64,000 nucleotides of DNA from Marinobacter alexandrii (GTDB lineage: Bacteria > Bacteroidota > Bacteroidia > Cytophagales > Cyclobacteriaceae). The notes under the pieces were generated by a model. That model was not told the origin of the DNA and made no database searches. It saw only the letters and a list, made by a program, of their open reading frames with translations. A program made the translations under genes and the position numbers. Where the stretch lies: NCBI GenBank assembly GCA_039984955.1, contig JBDWTN010000007.1, positions 3,046,501-3,110,500 of the forward strand. Reading direction: 5' to 3'. Below, one piece after another: positions 17,469 through 26,213 of the stretch (within the stretch, counting starts at the first letter, position 1; the number at the start of each line of letters is the position of its first letter).

Positions 17469-18926
17469 TTATAGAGCCTCTTCTCTATTTACTTCAATAG
17501 AGTTTGATATCTCATATACAGCTCCTGTAAGATCATCTAGACTGCTCGTGGGAGTGCCATCCATATCTGGACCAGTTAAACCTTCTAAGCCTTCAGCATA
17601 TGTGATGTAGTATATCAAACATGTTCCAGCACCAGCACCATCGAAATCCACAGCAGTAAAAGATCCAGGTAATCCTAAAATCATTCCAGTATTATCAGTT
17701 ACGATCCAACTACTTTGATCACCAACGGCATATCCTCCCTCTACAGTAATTCCACCTTCAGCAATATTATCAGCATTTCCATCACCAACTGTGAATGTAA
17801 ATGGGCCACCACTAAGTACTGGAGCATCTAATCTATTGACTGTTATACCATTCGATAATAGGTGTGTTCCTTCTAAATCATCTAAACTACTGGTAGGATT
17901 GCCATCCATGTCAGGGCCAGTCAAACCGGTTAAACCTTCTTCATATGAAATGTAGTAAACAAAGCAAGTTCCAGCACCTGCACCATTAAAATCAGGACCC
18001 GTGAATGATGGAGGTAATCCCAAAATAGCTCCCTGATCATCTGTTACTACCCATCCAGATTCCCCTAAATCGGTTCCTGAAGTAGCCACCGTAATTCCAT
18101 CTTCAGGGATGTTATCAGCCTCATCATCTACGATAAAATTGAATGGACCTCCAGCAAGTACCGCAGCAATTTGTCTATTCACCTCTATATTATTTGACAA
18201 CTCGAACACACCATCTAAATCATCTAAACTACTCGTAGGGCTACCATCCATATCAGGGCCAGTTAAGCCTGACAAACCTTCTGCATATGTGATGTAGTAG
18301 ATATAGCATGTGCCACCTCCTGCACCATCGAAATCAGGAGCGGTGAATGATGGAGGTAATCCTAAAATGGCTCCCTGATCGTCTGTTACGACCCATCCAC
18401 TTTGCCCCTCAATAGAAAATCCTCCTTCTACTGTGATACCGTCCTCAGGAATATTATCAGCCACACCGTCACCCGCTGTGAAAGTAAATGGACCACCAGT
18501 CAGAGTGGGTGCGTCAATGCGATTCACCGAAATAGAATTAGATAAGGCGAATGATCCTGTGAAATCATCAGCACTCATTCCTGCTTCAAGTCCGGTAAGA
18601 TCTCCATCGTATCTTAAATACCAAATAAAGCACTCTCCAGCACCAGCACCATCAAAATCTACACCTTCAAGTGCTTCAAGTGTTCCGGGCATACCTAGGA
18701 TATTATTATCTGCATCAGTAATTAACCATGTACTTTCTGATCCAACTGACAGTGAGTTGTCAATAGTAATACCGGTAACCATATCCGGAGTTCCATCAAC
18801 CGTAAATACGAAAGGGCCTCCAGAAATTGTACCAGCTACAGGTTCAATTGTAGGAGAACCGTCATCATCACCACAGCTGGATAATACCAATCCAACTACA
18901 GTTATCATTAATAATAATTTTTTCAT
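17469..18926 (-). CDS. Lipoprotein built of four tandem ~110-residue repeats, function unknown
   Basis: From the ATG at 18926 the protein is 485 residues: MKKLLLMITVVGLVLSSCGD gives a signal peptide with lipobox LSSC (Cys18) followed by DDDG. Four repeats follow at about residues 36-143, 144-258, 259-372 and 373-485. Each begins GGPF, then has W(V/L/I)xTD, ILGxP, DFDGAGxGxC, a YxxGLxGLTGPDMDG run (weaker in the first unit) and ends LSNxIxVNR. Each unit has one Cys and one central Trp. I do not recognise the repeat. It looks like an all-beta surface lipoprotein, perhaps binding or structural. A longer frame starts at 19028, but the added 34 residues would precede the signal peptide, so I rejected it. 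Confidence 0.88.
   Translation of the reverse strand: MKKLLLMITVVGLVLSSCGDDDGSPTIEPVAGTISGGPFVFTVDGTPDMVTGITIDNSLSVGSESTWLITDADNNILGMPGTLEALEGVDFDGAGAGECFIWYLRYDGDLTGLEAGMSADDFTGSFALSNSISVNRIDAPTLTGGPFTFTAGDGVADNIPEDGITVEGGFSIEGQSGWVVTDDQGAILGLPPSFTAPDFDGAGGGTCYIYYITYAEGLSGLTGPDMDGSPTSSLDDLDGVFELSNNIEVNRQIAAVLAGGPFNFIVDDEADNIPEDGITVATSGTDLGESGWVVTDDQGAILGLPPSFTGPDFNGAGAGTCFVYYISYEEGLTGLTGPDMDGNPTSSLDDLEGTHLLSNGITVNRLDAPVLSGGPFTFTVGDGNADNIAEGGITVEGGYAVGDQSSWIVTDNTGMILGLPGSFTAVDFDGAGAGTCLIYYITYAEGLEGLTGPDMDGTPTSSLDDLTGAVYEISNSIEVNREEAL
17472..18821 (-). repeat. Four tandem in-frame repeats (about 325-345 bp each)
   Basis: Unit boundaries by the GGPF motif are about 18821-18498, 18497-18153, 18152-17811 and 17810-17472. 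Units two to four are most alike at protein level and share the long stretch ending in SSLDDL; unit one is shorter and diverged. This points to duplication from the C-terminal side, inferred from similarity only. Confidence 0.85.
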
Positions 18927-19161
18927 TAGAGTTCTAATTTGTTTTGTACAAAAAAACAGGTGAGATATTGCGAAAGAGTCACATAGGTTTAACATTTTGA
19001 TTTTATGATAATTTTTTATGTAACTCATTGATATATAGTATTTTAATATTTGTTACTATTGTTGAGAGTAACTTGATTGGTGACGTGATCGCTACTTTCA
19101 TGACATTTTAGCACCGAGTCGTGATACTTCTGTGATAATTTTTTAGTTGATTCGAAATTGA

Positions 19162-19857
19162 ATGTCAAAAGTTTTAATAATAGAAGACGACAAGGAGATT
19201 ATCAATCTGCTTGAAATCCATTTAAAGGATTTGTCATGTGATGTCATAAAGGCAACAGATGGAGGTGCTGGCTTGGAACTTGCAAAATCCGAAAATCCTG
19301 ATCTGATCATTCTGGATATTTCCCTCCCGGTGATGGATGGAATTGAGGTTTGCCAAAAGATCAGAATGAATCAAACGACTCCCATCATTATGTTGACTGC
19401 AAAATCGGAAGAAATTGATCGAGTGCTAGGTTTGGAGGTAGGTGCGGATGATTACATAACAAAACCTTTTAGTATTCGAGAATTTATTGCACGAGTAAAA
19501 GCCATCTTTAGAAGAACAAAGCTGATACGGGAAAGTATTGATGGAGGTACGGCTAAGCTTTCATTCGAAAACTTATCCATAGATATTGAAAAGAGAAAGG
19601 TTGAATTGGGAAGCGATAGAATTGAACTTTCACCAAAGGAATTTGAATTGTTAACATTAATGGCTTCACATCCAGGAAAAAGCTATACCAGAGGGAATCT
19701 GCTGAAATTGATTTGGGGATATGATTTCGAAGGGTATGAGCATACAGTCAATTCCCACATTAATCGACTCAGAGCAAAAATAGAGTCGGATATGGCAAAT
19801 CCTAAGTTCATTCTAACAACATGGGGTGTTGGTTACAAATTCAATGAAGAACTATGA
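19162..19857 (+). CDS. OmpR/PhoB-family response regulator
   Basis: The 231-residue protein has a receiver domain with acidic pocket EDD (residues 8-10), phospho-acceptor in LIILDISLPVMDG (about Asp53) and the conserved Lys in YITKPFSIREF. The C-terminal half is a winged helix (ELSPKEFELLTLMASHPGK, HINRLRAKIE). It should bind DNA when phosphorylated by the kinase encoded immediately downstream, with which it overlaps by four bases (ATGA). The target is unknown; the divergent repeat lipoprotein is a plausible one because the two share a 235-base intergenic region. Confidence 0.93.
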   Translation: MSKVLIIEDDKEIINLLEIHLKDLSCDVIKATDGGAGLELAKSENPDLIILDISLPVMDGIEVCQKIRMNQTTPIIMLTAKSEEIDRVLGLEVGADDYITKPFSIREFIARVKAIFRRTKLIRESIDGGTAKLSFENLSIDIEKRKVELGSDRIELSPKEFELLTLMASHPGKSYTRGNLLKLIWGYDFEGYEHTVNSHINRLRAKIESDMANPKFILTTWGVGYKFNEEL

Positions 19858-21356
19858 GTAAATCCAGACTGCTTACAAACAGATTGATGACGAAACTAGC
19901 TTTAGTCTTTTTCATGCTAGTGATTCTAATGGGAGTTTCTTACATTTTCACTACTATTTACCTAACCAATAAGCATTTTGAGGAGCGCTCGCAAAAATTA
20001 AATGCTGAACTCGCAAATCATTTGATTGAAGAAAAATTTCAAGGTAATTCACCATTTCTTGATGATGGAAGTGTGAATAAGCCTCTTTTTGGAGACCTAA
20101 TGCATGATATGATGGCTGTTAATAGAGGAATAGAAGTCTATTTGCTCGACCTGTCTGGTGAGATCCTTTACTCCGTAGTTTTAAGCCATGATAATCCAAA
20201 TGACCCAGCTCAGTATGTGAATATTGATCCCATTGATGAATTTATTGATGCCAAAGGAGGAAAATATATTCTAGGAGACGATCCCAGACAACCTGAGAAG
20301 GAGAAGATTTTTTCAGCAGCTAAATTCGATCATGAAGGAAAAGAAGGCTATATATATATTGTGCTAGCAGGACAAGAATCAGATAATGTAACTTCTTCAC
20401 TTTTCTCTGGCTATTTTATGAAACTGGGTCTCGGTGCTTCAGTTTTGACTATGGTGTTCGTTTTGTTTTTGGGACTGGTTAGTTTTTGGTTTTTGACCAA
20501 AAATCTGCGTTCTATTATTGATAGCGTTAGACGTTTTAGGGAGGGAGACTTAGATATACGAATTGAAAACCCCGATAAAACGGACCTATCTGTTCTTGCT
20601 TCAAATTTCAATGAGATGGCAGACACTATTGAAAAAAATATGCAAGAGATAAAATCGGTGGACACGTTAAGACGAGAATTGATAGCAAATGTGTCGCATG
20701 ATTTGAGAACTCCGTTATCCATTATCAGCGGCTACATTGAGACATTACAAATAAAGAAAGCGCAGCTCAGCGAGGAGGAGAAAGATAAGTATCTAAATAT
20801 CATTAAAGGAAGTTCGGAAAAACTGTCGCATCTGGTTTCGCAGCTATTTGAGTATTCGAAACTTGAGGCACAGCAGGTAGAACCTTCAAAAGAGCCCTTT
20901 GCAATGACTGATTTAGCAATGGATCTGGTTTCTAAATACCAAGTATTTGGCAAGGAAAAGGATATTAAGATTAATCTGGAAGCAGAGGATCAAGTACCGC
21001 TTGTTTTTGCAGACATAAGCTTGGTAGAGCGAGCTATTCAGAACTTACTTGACAATGCATTGAAGTTTACTCCTAAAAAAGGGCAGATATCTTTGATTGT
21101 CTCTTCGGATGATAATGAAGTTAAGATTGGAATTTCAGATAGTGGGCCGGGCATCAAAAAATCCGATCAGGCGATAATTTTCGATCGATATCGACAAACA
21201 AGAAGTCAGGCATCTAAGGAAGGCGTAGGTCTTGGTTTGGCCATCGTTAAGAAAATTATGGAATTACATAATACGACTATCCAGGTAGTCAGCAATCCCA
21301 ATGAGGGAAGCACATTTGAATTTTACTTACCAAAGTATAAGATAGCAGGCCTTTAG
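19854..21356 (+). CDS. Sensor histidine kinase (HAMP, HisKA, HATPase)
   Basis: The 500-residue protein has two membrane segments, about residues 13-35 and 187-210, enclosing a periplasmic sensor of some 150 residues. A HAMP linker follows, then the phospho-accepting H-box VSHDLRTPLSII near residue 282. The N-box NLLDNALKFTPKK and G-boxes (DSGPGI, GVGLGLAIVK) complete the kinase. It forms a two-component system with the overlapping upstream regulator. The stop overlaps the convergent kinase-fold gene by four bases. The stimulus is unknown. Confidence 0.93.
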   Translation: MSKSRLLTNRLMTKLALVFFMLVILMGVSYIFTTIYLTNKHFEERSQKLNAELANHLIEEKFQGNSPFLDDGSVNKPLFGDLMHDMMAVNRGIEVYLLDLSGEILYSVVLSHDNPNDPAQYVNIDPIDEFIDAKGGKYILGDDPRQPEKEKIFSAAKFDHEGKEGYIYIVLAGQESDNVTSSLFSGYFMKLGLGASVLTMVFVLFLGLVSFWFLTKNLRSIIDSVRRFREGDLDIRIENPDKTDLSVLASNFNEMADTIEKNMQEIKSVDTLRRELIANVSHDLRTPLSIISGYIETLQIKKAQLSEEEKDKYLNIIKGSSEKLSHLVSQLFEYSKLEAQQVEPSKEPFAMTDLAMDLVSKYQVFGKEKDIKINLEAEDQVPLVFADISLVERAIQNLLDNALKFTPKKGQISLIVSSDDNEVKIGISDSGPGIKKSDQAIIFDRYRQTRSQASKEGVGLGLAIVKKIMELHNTTIQVVSNPNEGSTFEFYLPKYKIAGL

Positions 21357-22396
21357 TAGTCTTTATACAAGTTGGGTTTTCTAGTAAGCATTTCGAGACT
21401 CATCTCTACCAAATCTCCCATACACTCGCATTTTAGAAAGTCATTATCCTCGTAAAACCCTGCAAGTTCTTCTCTCAATCTTTGAATATTTTCATCTTTA
21501 GAAAGCTTGTCTTTTTTCATTGTTGAAAGAAGATCACTAATCCGTTTTCTCTCTACTTTCAATCTATTCGCAATATTTGATCGCTCTTCCCTTTGGTATT
21601 GCTTTACGGTTTCGGGAGTCATATGCTTAAGCCCAATCTGTATGATCGGATTATTTTGCGTGTAGTATTGTGGAAGGTAAATCGCTTTTCGGCCTTCATA
21701 GGATTGCTGATCAAAATCAATTGCTCTCAGTCGATATTCTACATCTTCAAAATCCGGGGTAATGTCCACGACGAAATTACTGCTGTGCATATCTCCAAGC
21801 AACCTAACAAAACATCGTTCATTGAACTTTACGAATTCTTTGGCGAGTCTTATTTCATTTAAATGTGGATTGTCAAGATATTTCTTGATAAACAATTCTG
21901 CTGGTACACCGACAATGTGTTCTTCTATAAGAGTCTCTTTATTCACCACATAGCTGATCTTGTTAGGTGATAAAAGATGCTCTAGTTCCAAACCATAAAT
22001 TCTTGAAGCGTCTGCATTTTTGATATAGAAATAATCAAAATTGTCATTGATTTGATTTACAACTCTAATTCGAAATGGTTGAGTATTTCCGTAAGCGCAA
22101 AGATCAACCCTATCGATGATTAGGTGATCCATGACGGATAGATCACCATCTGCTTTCATAATTGCATAAACCTTTTTCAAAGAAGCATTGATGTACTCCA
22201 TGTCGCCTTGTGGGAAAAAGACAGTTTCCCAAAGAGTATCATTCCCTGATTTATCATAAAGCGGAATTGAATTGTCGTATCTAAGCAAGTCGCTATAGTA
22301 AATAGGTAAGTCAATCTCCCGATCATACCTATTGATATATGCTCGTAGCGTTTTACTGATTGGGAATATTTCTTTTTTCTTGCTTATGATTGCCAT
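21353..22396 (-). CDS. Divergent protein-kinase-like fold phosphotransferase, uncharacterised
   Basis: I do not recognise a named family, but the 347-residue protein has the landmarks of the kinase-like/APH fold in order. A candidate ATP-contacting lysine lies in FDYFYIKNADASRIY (about residue 123), a hinge-like EEHIVGVP follows, a catalytic-loop equivalent is LLGDMHSSNFVVD (about residue 200; compare HGDxHxxN), and the metal-binding acidic motif is AIDFDQ (about residue 225; compare DFG/IDFD). The C-terminal third is helical and charged. It may phosphorylate a small molecule or protein. It is the last gene of a minus-strand run 12 bases after the bestrophin-like channel gene. Confidence 0.7.
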   Translation of the reverse strand: MAIISKKKEIFPISKTLRAYINRYDREIDLPIYYSDLLRYDNSIPLYDKSGNDTLWETVFFPQGDMEYINASLKKVYAIMKADGDLSVMDHLIIDRVDLCAYGNTQPFRIRVVNQINDNFDYFYIKNADASRIYGLELEHLLSPNKISYVVNKETLIEEHIVGVPAELFIKKYLDNPHLNEIRLAKEFVKFNERCFVRLLGDMHSSNFVVDITPDFEDVEYRLRAIDFDQQSYEGRKAIYLPQYYTQNNPIIQIGLKHMTPETVKQYQREERSNIANRLKVERKRISDLLSTMKKDKLSKDENIQRLREELAGFYEDNDFLKCECMGDLVEMSLEMLTRKPNLYKDY

Positions 22397-22407
22397 GATT
22401 GAATGTG

Positions 22408-23367
22408 CTAATCAAGATATTGAACTCCAAATTTTCCAGTTTTTGGCTCAATAGGAGCGGGAACAGTTTTGCTTTTGATCATTTCTAGAAGATCAATTTC
22501 TATATTCCTAGTGATGGTAGTAATAGGGGTATCTGCAGCTCTTCCTTCAAAAGGATCTTCTGTTATTGCTCCAGATTTTTCCAGAATAGTAAAGACAAAA
22601 GAGATGGCCATAGCCATAGGGATGGTCCCCCAGCCCATTTGCGGAACCAGTGAAAAGGGGAGACAAATAACGAACAACCAAAGAAAGACACCTGTGAAAT
22701 AATTGTAATAGTAAGGAAAGATGGTTCCCTTGATACGTTCTGCCATTCCTTGCAAGCTGTAAAATTCTTTGATCATATTGGCTAGCTCCATATGTCTAAA
22801 GTCTTCGATGATATTTTTTTCATACCCCTCCGTCAATAGTGTCCCTTGTTTATGCAGAATTTGAGCCGGTTTATTATGGATTTTTTTAAGCTCTTCAACC
22901 TCTTTTGCTGGGATGTGTTTTGCTAGATCATCCCAATGACTTTGCTTTCTGAGATGCATGATCAAAGCGTAGAGCCAACAAATATGTCGATTGATTATAT
23001 CGACTCTCCATTTCATGATGTCTTCTTCTTTTTCTTCTCGCTTTGAAAAATGAGATGAAGAGAAAGTGCAGATCATAACTCCGAAAGTTCTGCTAGCATT
23101 TACTATTCCGCCCCAAATCTTTCGAGCCTCCCACCAGCGATCATAGGCACTGTTGTTCCTAAAACCTAAAAAAATAGCCAAAGCACCTCCTAAAATAGTC
23201 ACTGGTACTACGGGCAACACAAATGGATTTATGTTAAAAATATCTGCAAATTGATATTGAATACTTCCTAGTATTGAGATGAGGGTGAAAAGAAGAATAC
23301 TTTTCCTATTGTAAAACACAATCCCAAGTACTTGCTTGAAGGGATTGTCAGAATATTTTATAAGCAT
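22408..23367 (-). CDS. Bestrophin-family (RFP-TM, YneE-like) anion channel protein
   Basis: The 319-residue protein opens with the amphipathic start typical of prokaryotic bestrophins and has two N-terminal membrane helices. Between residues 60 and 90 it contains GFRNNSAYDRWWEARKIWG, the strongly conserved bestrophin signature. Two more hydrophobic helices near residues 220-260 complete the four-helix pore subunit, which pentamerises in known structures. The C-terminal DPFEGRAADTPI stretch is also family-typical. It should conduct anions (or cations in some bacterial members) across the inner membrane. It sits one base after the glycosyltransferase stop. Confidence 0.9.
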   Translation of the reverse strand: MLIKYSDNPFKQVLGIVFYNRKSILLFTLISILGSIQYQFADIFNINPFVLPVVPVTILGGALAIFLGFRNNSAYDRWWEARKIWGGIVNASRTFGVMICTFSSSHFSKREEKEEDIMKWRVDIINRHICWLYALIMHLRKQSHWDDLAKHIPAKEVEELKKIHNKPAQILHKQGTLLTEGYEKNIIEDFRHMELANMIKEFYSLQGMAERIKGTIFPYYYNYFTGVFLWLFVICLPFSLVPQMGWGTIPMAMAISFVFTILEKSGAITEDPFEGRAADTPITTITRNIEIDLLEMIKSKTVPAPIEPKTGKFGVQYLD

Positions 23368-23368
23368 A

Positions 23369-24442
23369 TCAAGTGAGCATTTGAAGAAAAGTTTCAGGAG
23401 TGCTTTTGCACCAATCTCTGAAGTCCTCTCCTACATTTTTATGTTCTGGAAGATACTCTAACAAAACCTCTAAGTCAAAAATTTCACTGGAGACACCAGC
23501 TCCTGCTATTTTTGCATCTAGGGCATTACATGCTTGCTCGTAATGGCCCTCTACCGGTACCATAAGAACTGGCTTTCCTAAATACATTGCCTCGCAGACG
23601 GATTCAAAACCTGCTGTTGTTAAGTAACCTTTACAGGTGCTCATAAAATGAATGAATTTTTCATCATCTAGTTGGTGGAATGTTAAAGTATCATCTATTT
23701 TAAGTTCTTTTTTCTCCTCTTTTTTATCCCAAAAGCAGTGGATAGATAGGTCAGGGTGTCTTTCATGAAAACGAATGACATCTTCAGAATAGCCATGATT
23801 TACCATATAAACCAAGAAGTGGTCTCCTTGAGATGTTTGTTGAGATTTTACTTTAGCCCTAAGTAGAGGAGGGACAACAAAGAGTTTCTTCTGGGGTTCA
23901 TCTTTCATTTTTTGGAATGAAAGTGCAAGAATTTTGTCTGCACGATAACTTGCCAATCTATTGCCGTAAAGAAGAGATGATTTATCGTAAAACCTTCCTT
24001 TTGGAAATTCAAATTGAGAATGATTAAGCAAAAATTGATGAGCGAGCGCTATATGCTTCACCTGGGGGCGTTTTAGAATAAAATACAGGCCGCCCAGAAA
24101 ATCATAAAAATTAATGATAGTATCGGGCTTTTCGTCTTTCACTATTTCATCAATCTTTCTAACACTGTTTAGGAAAGTTCTGAGCTTCCTGAGGTTTGTT
24201 GAAAGTGTTCCAAATACATCGACTGATCTATTATTCTTATCTGTTACAAAATTTGGACTTTGGAGTTGAGTAATGGGGCTCTTTACTTGATTTAGAAAAA
24301 AATCAGGAAGTTCTCTTCTTTTACTTTTTCCTACAATTACATGAGAAACTTGGTGTCCATTAGAAGCAAGAATATCATACAAGGATATTGCCTGTGTCAT
24401 ATGACCTCTACCTTCACCTTGGACTATAAATACGTATTTCAT
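23369..24442 (-). CDS. GT-B glycosyltransferase (MurG/GT1-like)
   Basis: The 357-residue protein begins MKYVFIVQGEGRGHMTQA, the glycine-rich first loop of GT-B enzymes such as MurG. The C-terminal region has CKGYLTTAGFESVCEAMYL then GKPVLMVPVEGHYEQACNA, matching the nucleotide-sugar-binding TxGGxxSxxEA pattern of GT1/GT28. It probably glycosylates a lipid or membrane acceptor. The gene stands in a minus-strand run directly before the bestrophin gene and 14 bases after a four-helix-bundle gene. Acceptor and donor are unknown. Confidence 0.85.
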   Translation of the reverse strand: MKYVFIVQGEGRGHMTQAISLYDILASNGHQVSHVIVGKSKRRELPDFFLNQVKSPITQLQSPNFVTDKNNRSVDVFGTLSTNLRKLRTFLNSVRKIDEIVKDEKPDTIINFYDFLGGLYFILKRPQVKHIALAHQFLLNHSQFEFPKGRFYDKSSLLYGNRLASYRADKILALSFQKMKDEPQKKLFVVPPLLRAKVKSQQTSQGDHFLVYMVNHGYSEDVIRFHERHPDLSIHCFWDKKEEKKELKIDDTLTFHQLDDEKFIHFMSTCKGYLTTAGFESVCEAMYLGKPVLMVPVEGHYEQACNALDAKIAGAGVSSEIFDLEVLLEYLPEHKNVGEDFRDWCKSTPETFLQMLT

Positions 24443-24456
24443 TTAGTATTAAGTAA

Positions 24457-24813
24457 TCAGGTTTTAGGTTTAAGTGAGTTAATCAATCCTCTTATAATTT
24501 TAGAAACTTCATTACACATTTGAAGCATTTGTTGAAAATCTGATTCATTGAGATATTGTAGTTTTTTTGCTAGATAAAGCATTGATTTTAGCTCACTGGC
24601 TGAGCCCAATGAAAAGTATAAGAACCTTGAAAAGTCCGCATTGCTACTTCTATCAAAACCTTCAGCTATGTTATTGGAAATGGAGACTGAAGCTCTTCTA
24701 ATTTGATCTTTGAAACCGTAATCTTTATTTACATCAAACGATTTATATACTTCAACTGAAAGCTCTTGAGCCTTTTGCCAAGCAATTAAATCTTCAAATT
24801 TTTGGACTCCCAA
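24457..24813 (-). CDS. Four-helix-bundle protein (S23 / 23S rRNA intervening-sequence family)
   Basis: From the TTG at 24813 the 118-residue protein reads FEDLIAWQKAQELSVEVYK, then FKDQIRRASVSISNNIAEGF and LGSASELKSML, the standard signature of the S23 four-helix-bundle family originally seen in rRNA intervening sequences. Its molecular function is unknown. The gene is flanked by short A+T-rich segments (24438-24456 and 24812-24836) that are roughly inverted copies of AGTAATAAGTATT. It interrupts an otherwise functional run of a kinase and a glycosyltransferase gene, which suggests it was inserted as a small unit. Confidence 0.9.
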   Translation of the reverse strand: MGVQKFEDLIAWQKAQELSVEVYKSFDVNKDYGFKDQIRRASVSISNNIAEGFDRSSNADFSRFLYFSLGSASELKSMLYLAKKLQYLNESDFQQMLQMCNEVSKIIRGLINSLKPKT

Positions 24814-24848
24814 TACTTATTACTTACTTCTTACAACTGATAACTAAA

Positions 24849-26213
24849 CTATGAAGCAAACTTAAGTAGAAACTCTGTTCCTTCTCCAATTTGAGACTTT
24901 GCCGTTATGTTACCTCCATGCTTTCGCATGATCTGTTTAGACAAGCTAAGTCCTATACCAGATCCATTCTGCTTAGTGGTGAAGAAGGGAATAAAGATCT
25001 TTTTGAGAGCCTCTTCTTCAATACCGGTTCCATTGTCAGCCACAGAAATAAATGCTCCACCACCATCAGTCGGCATAGCTGTTATGGTTAAGGATTTATT
25101 CTCTTTTTCGGCAGCAGCTAACGCTTGAACAGCATTTTTCACAACATTGATAATCACCTGCTCTATTTGTTCCCGATCAATGTTGACCTCTAAATCTGGT
25201 TTAACAGAGCAATTGATGGTGATTTTGGATGCTTCTATATCCGGTTTTAGAAGAATCAATACATGTTTAATCATTTCTTCTACTTCAGTAGGTTCAAGAG
25301 TTGGAAGCTTGATCCTAGTCATGTTTCTAAAGTCAGAAACAAATTTGATTAAGCTTTCGCTTCGCCTATGTATAGTCTTTACTGATAGGTGAAAATCTTG
25401 AATGGTATCATCATTTATTTGATTGATATTCATTCCATTTTCGAGAAACTCTGCAAGTTCAGTCTCCACGGTGGCTGCTAGAGAAGAGATAGGTGTTACG
25501 GAGTTCATGATTTCGTGTGTAAGTACACGAATCAAGTTTTGCCATGCTTCCATTTCTTTTTCTTCTAATTCAGACTGAATGTTTTGAATGGAAATCAGTT
25601 TAAAGGCCTTACCCAAAAGAGATAGTTCTATTGCATAAACAGCCAATTGAACTTCATCGTCGTTTTTAGTAATCTTTATCAAATCTCTACCTCCAGTTTT
25701 AAGTTCCTGAAAAGAGGTTAGAAGGGATGGATGATCTTTTGCAACTTGCTTAATATTCTTGATCAATTTTAATCCGAGCAATTTTTTTGCTGCATTATTC
25801 ATGATCTGAACTTCGCCATCTACATCAAATGTTACAATCCCAATCCCAATATGTTGAACAATGGTTCTTAGATATTGATGTTGTGCTTCCTTGTCAGCTC
25901 GGATTTCCCTAAATTTTCTAAGAATCTCATTGAATTCGTGATACAATAGGTCTCTGCTGGATCCAGACTTTTTCTCTGGATATGTGTTGGTGAAATCGTC
26001 GTAGTGAATGCTTTGAAGGAAGTGAACGATCTCACGATTAGACTTTTCCAGAAAATTGTACAAATACCATGATTGAAATGCAATCAGTGAGAATACGAGA
26101 AACTTAGTAAAAAAGTAAGAATCAGAATAGTACAGGTTCACAAAAAGGAACATGGAGAGCAAGAGTAGAATTAACCTGCCTACTAACTGAAATCGAAAGG
26201 ATTTATAAACCAT
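24849..26213 (-). CDS. NtrY-like sensor histidine kinase with PAS domain
   Basis: Two hydrophobic segments at about residues 10-28 and 33-50 precede a HAMP-like linker and a PAS domain (VQHIGIGIVTFDVDGEVQI). The phosphorylation site lies in VLTHEIMNSVTPISSL (HE-N form) near residue 235, and the ATPase domain has IINVVKNAVQAL, DNGTGI and GSGIGLSLSKQIM. The whole 454-residue layout resembles NtrY/NtrB-type kinases. It overlaps the upstream sigma-54 response regulator by 11 bases and is its obvious partner. No large periplasmic domain is present, so the signal may be intramembrane or cytoplasmic. Confidence 0.92.
   Translation of the reverse strand: MVYKSFRFQLVGRLILLLLSMFLFVNLYYSDSYFFTKFLVFSLIAFQSWYLYNFLEKSNREIVHFLQSIHYDDFTNTYPEKKSGSSRDLLYHEFNEILRKFREIRADKEAQHQYLRTIVQHIGIGIVTFDVDGEVQIMNNAAKKLLGLKLIKNIKQVAKDHPSLLTSFQELKTGGRDLIKITKNDDEVQLAVYAIELSLLGKAFKLISIQNIQSELEEKEMEAWQNLIRVLTHEIMNSVTPISSLAATVETELAEFLENGMNINQINDDTIQDFHLSVKTIHRRSESLIKFVSDFRNMTRIKLPTLEPTEVEEMIKHVLILLKPDIEASKITINCSVKPDLEVNIDREQIEQVIINVVKNAVQALAAAEKENKSLTITAMPTDGGGAFISVADNGTGIEEEALKKIFIPFFTTKQNGSGIGLSLSKQIMRKHGGNITAKSQIGEGTEFLLKFAS

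Noticed and set aside
18433-18963. 176-codon frame opposite the repeat lipoprotein
   Set aside because: It mirrors the repeats in the antisense direction and begins and ends without gene-like context.
24457-24813. Complete transposon around the four-helix-bundle gene
   Set aside because: No transposase and only imperfect short inverted flanks, so I list it as a possible inserted unit only.
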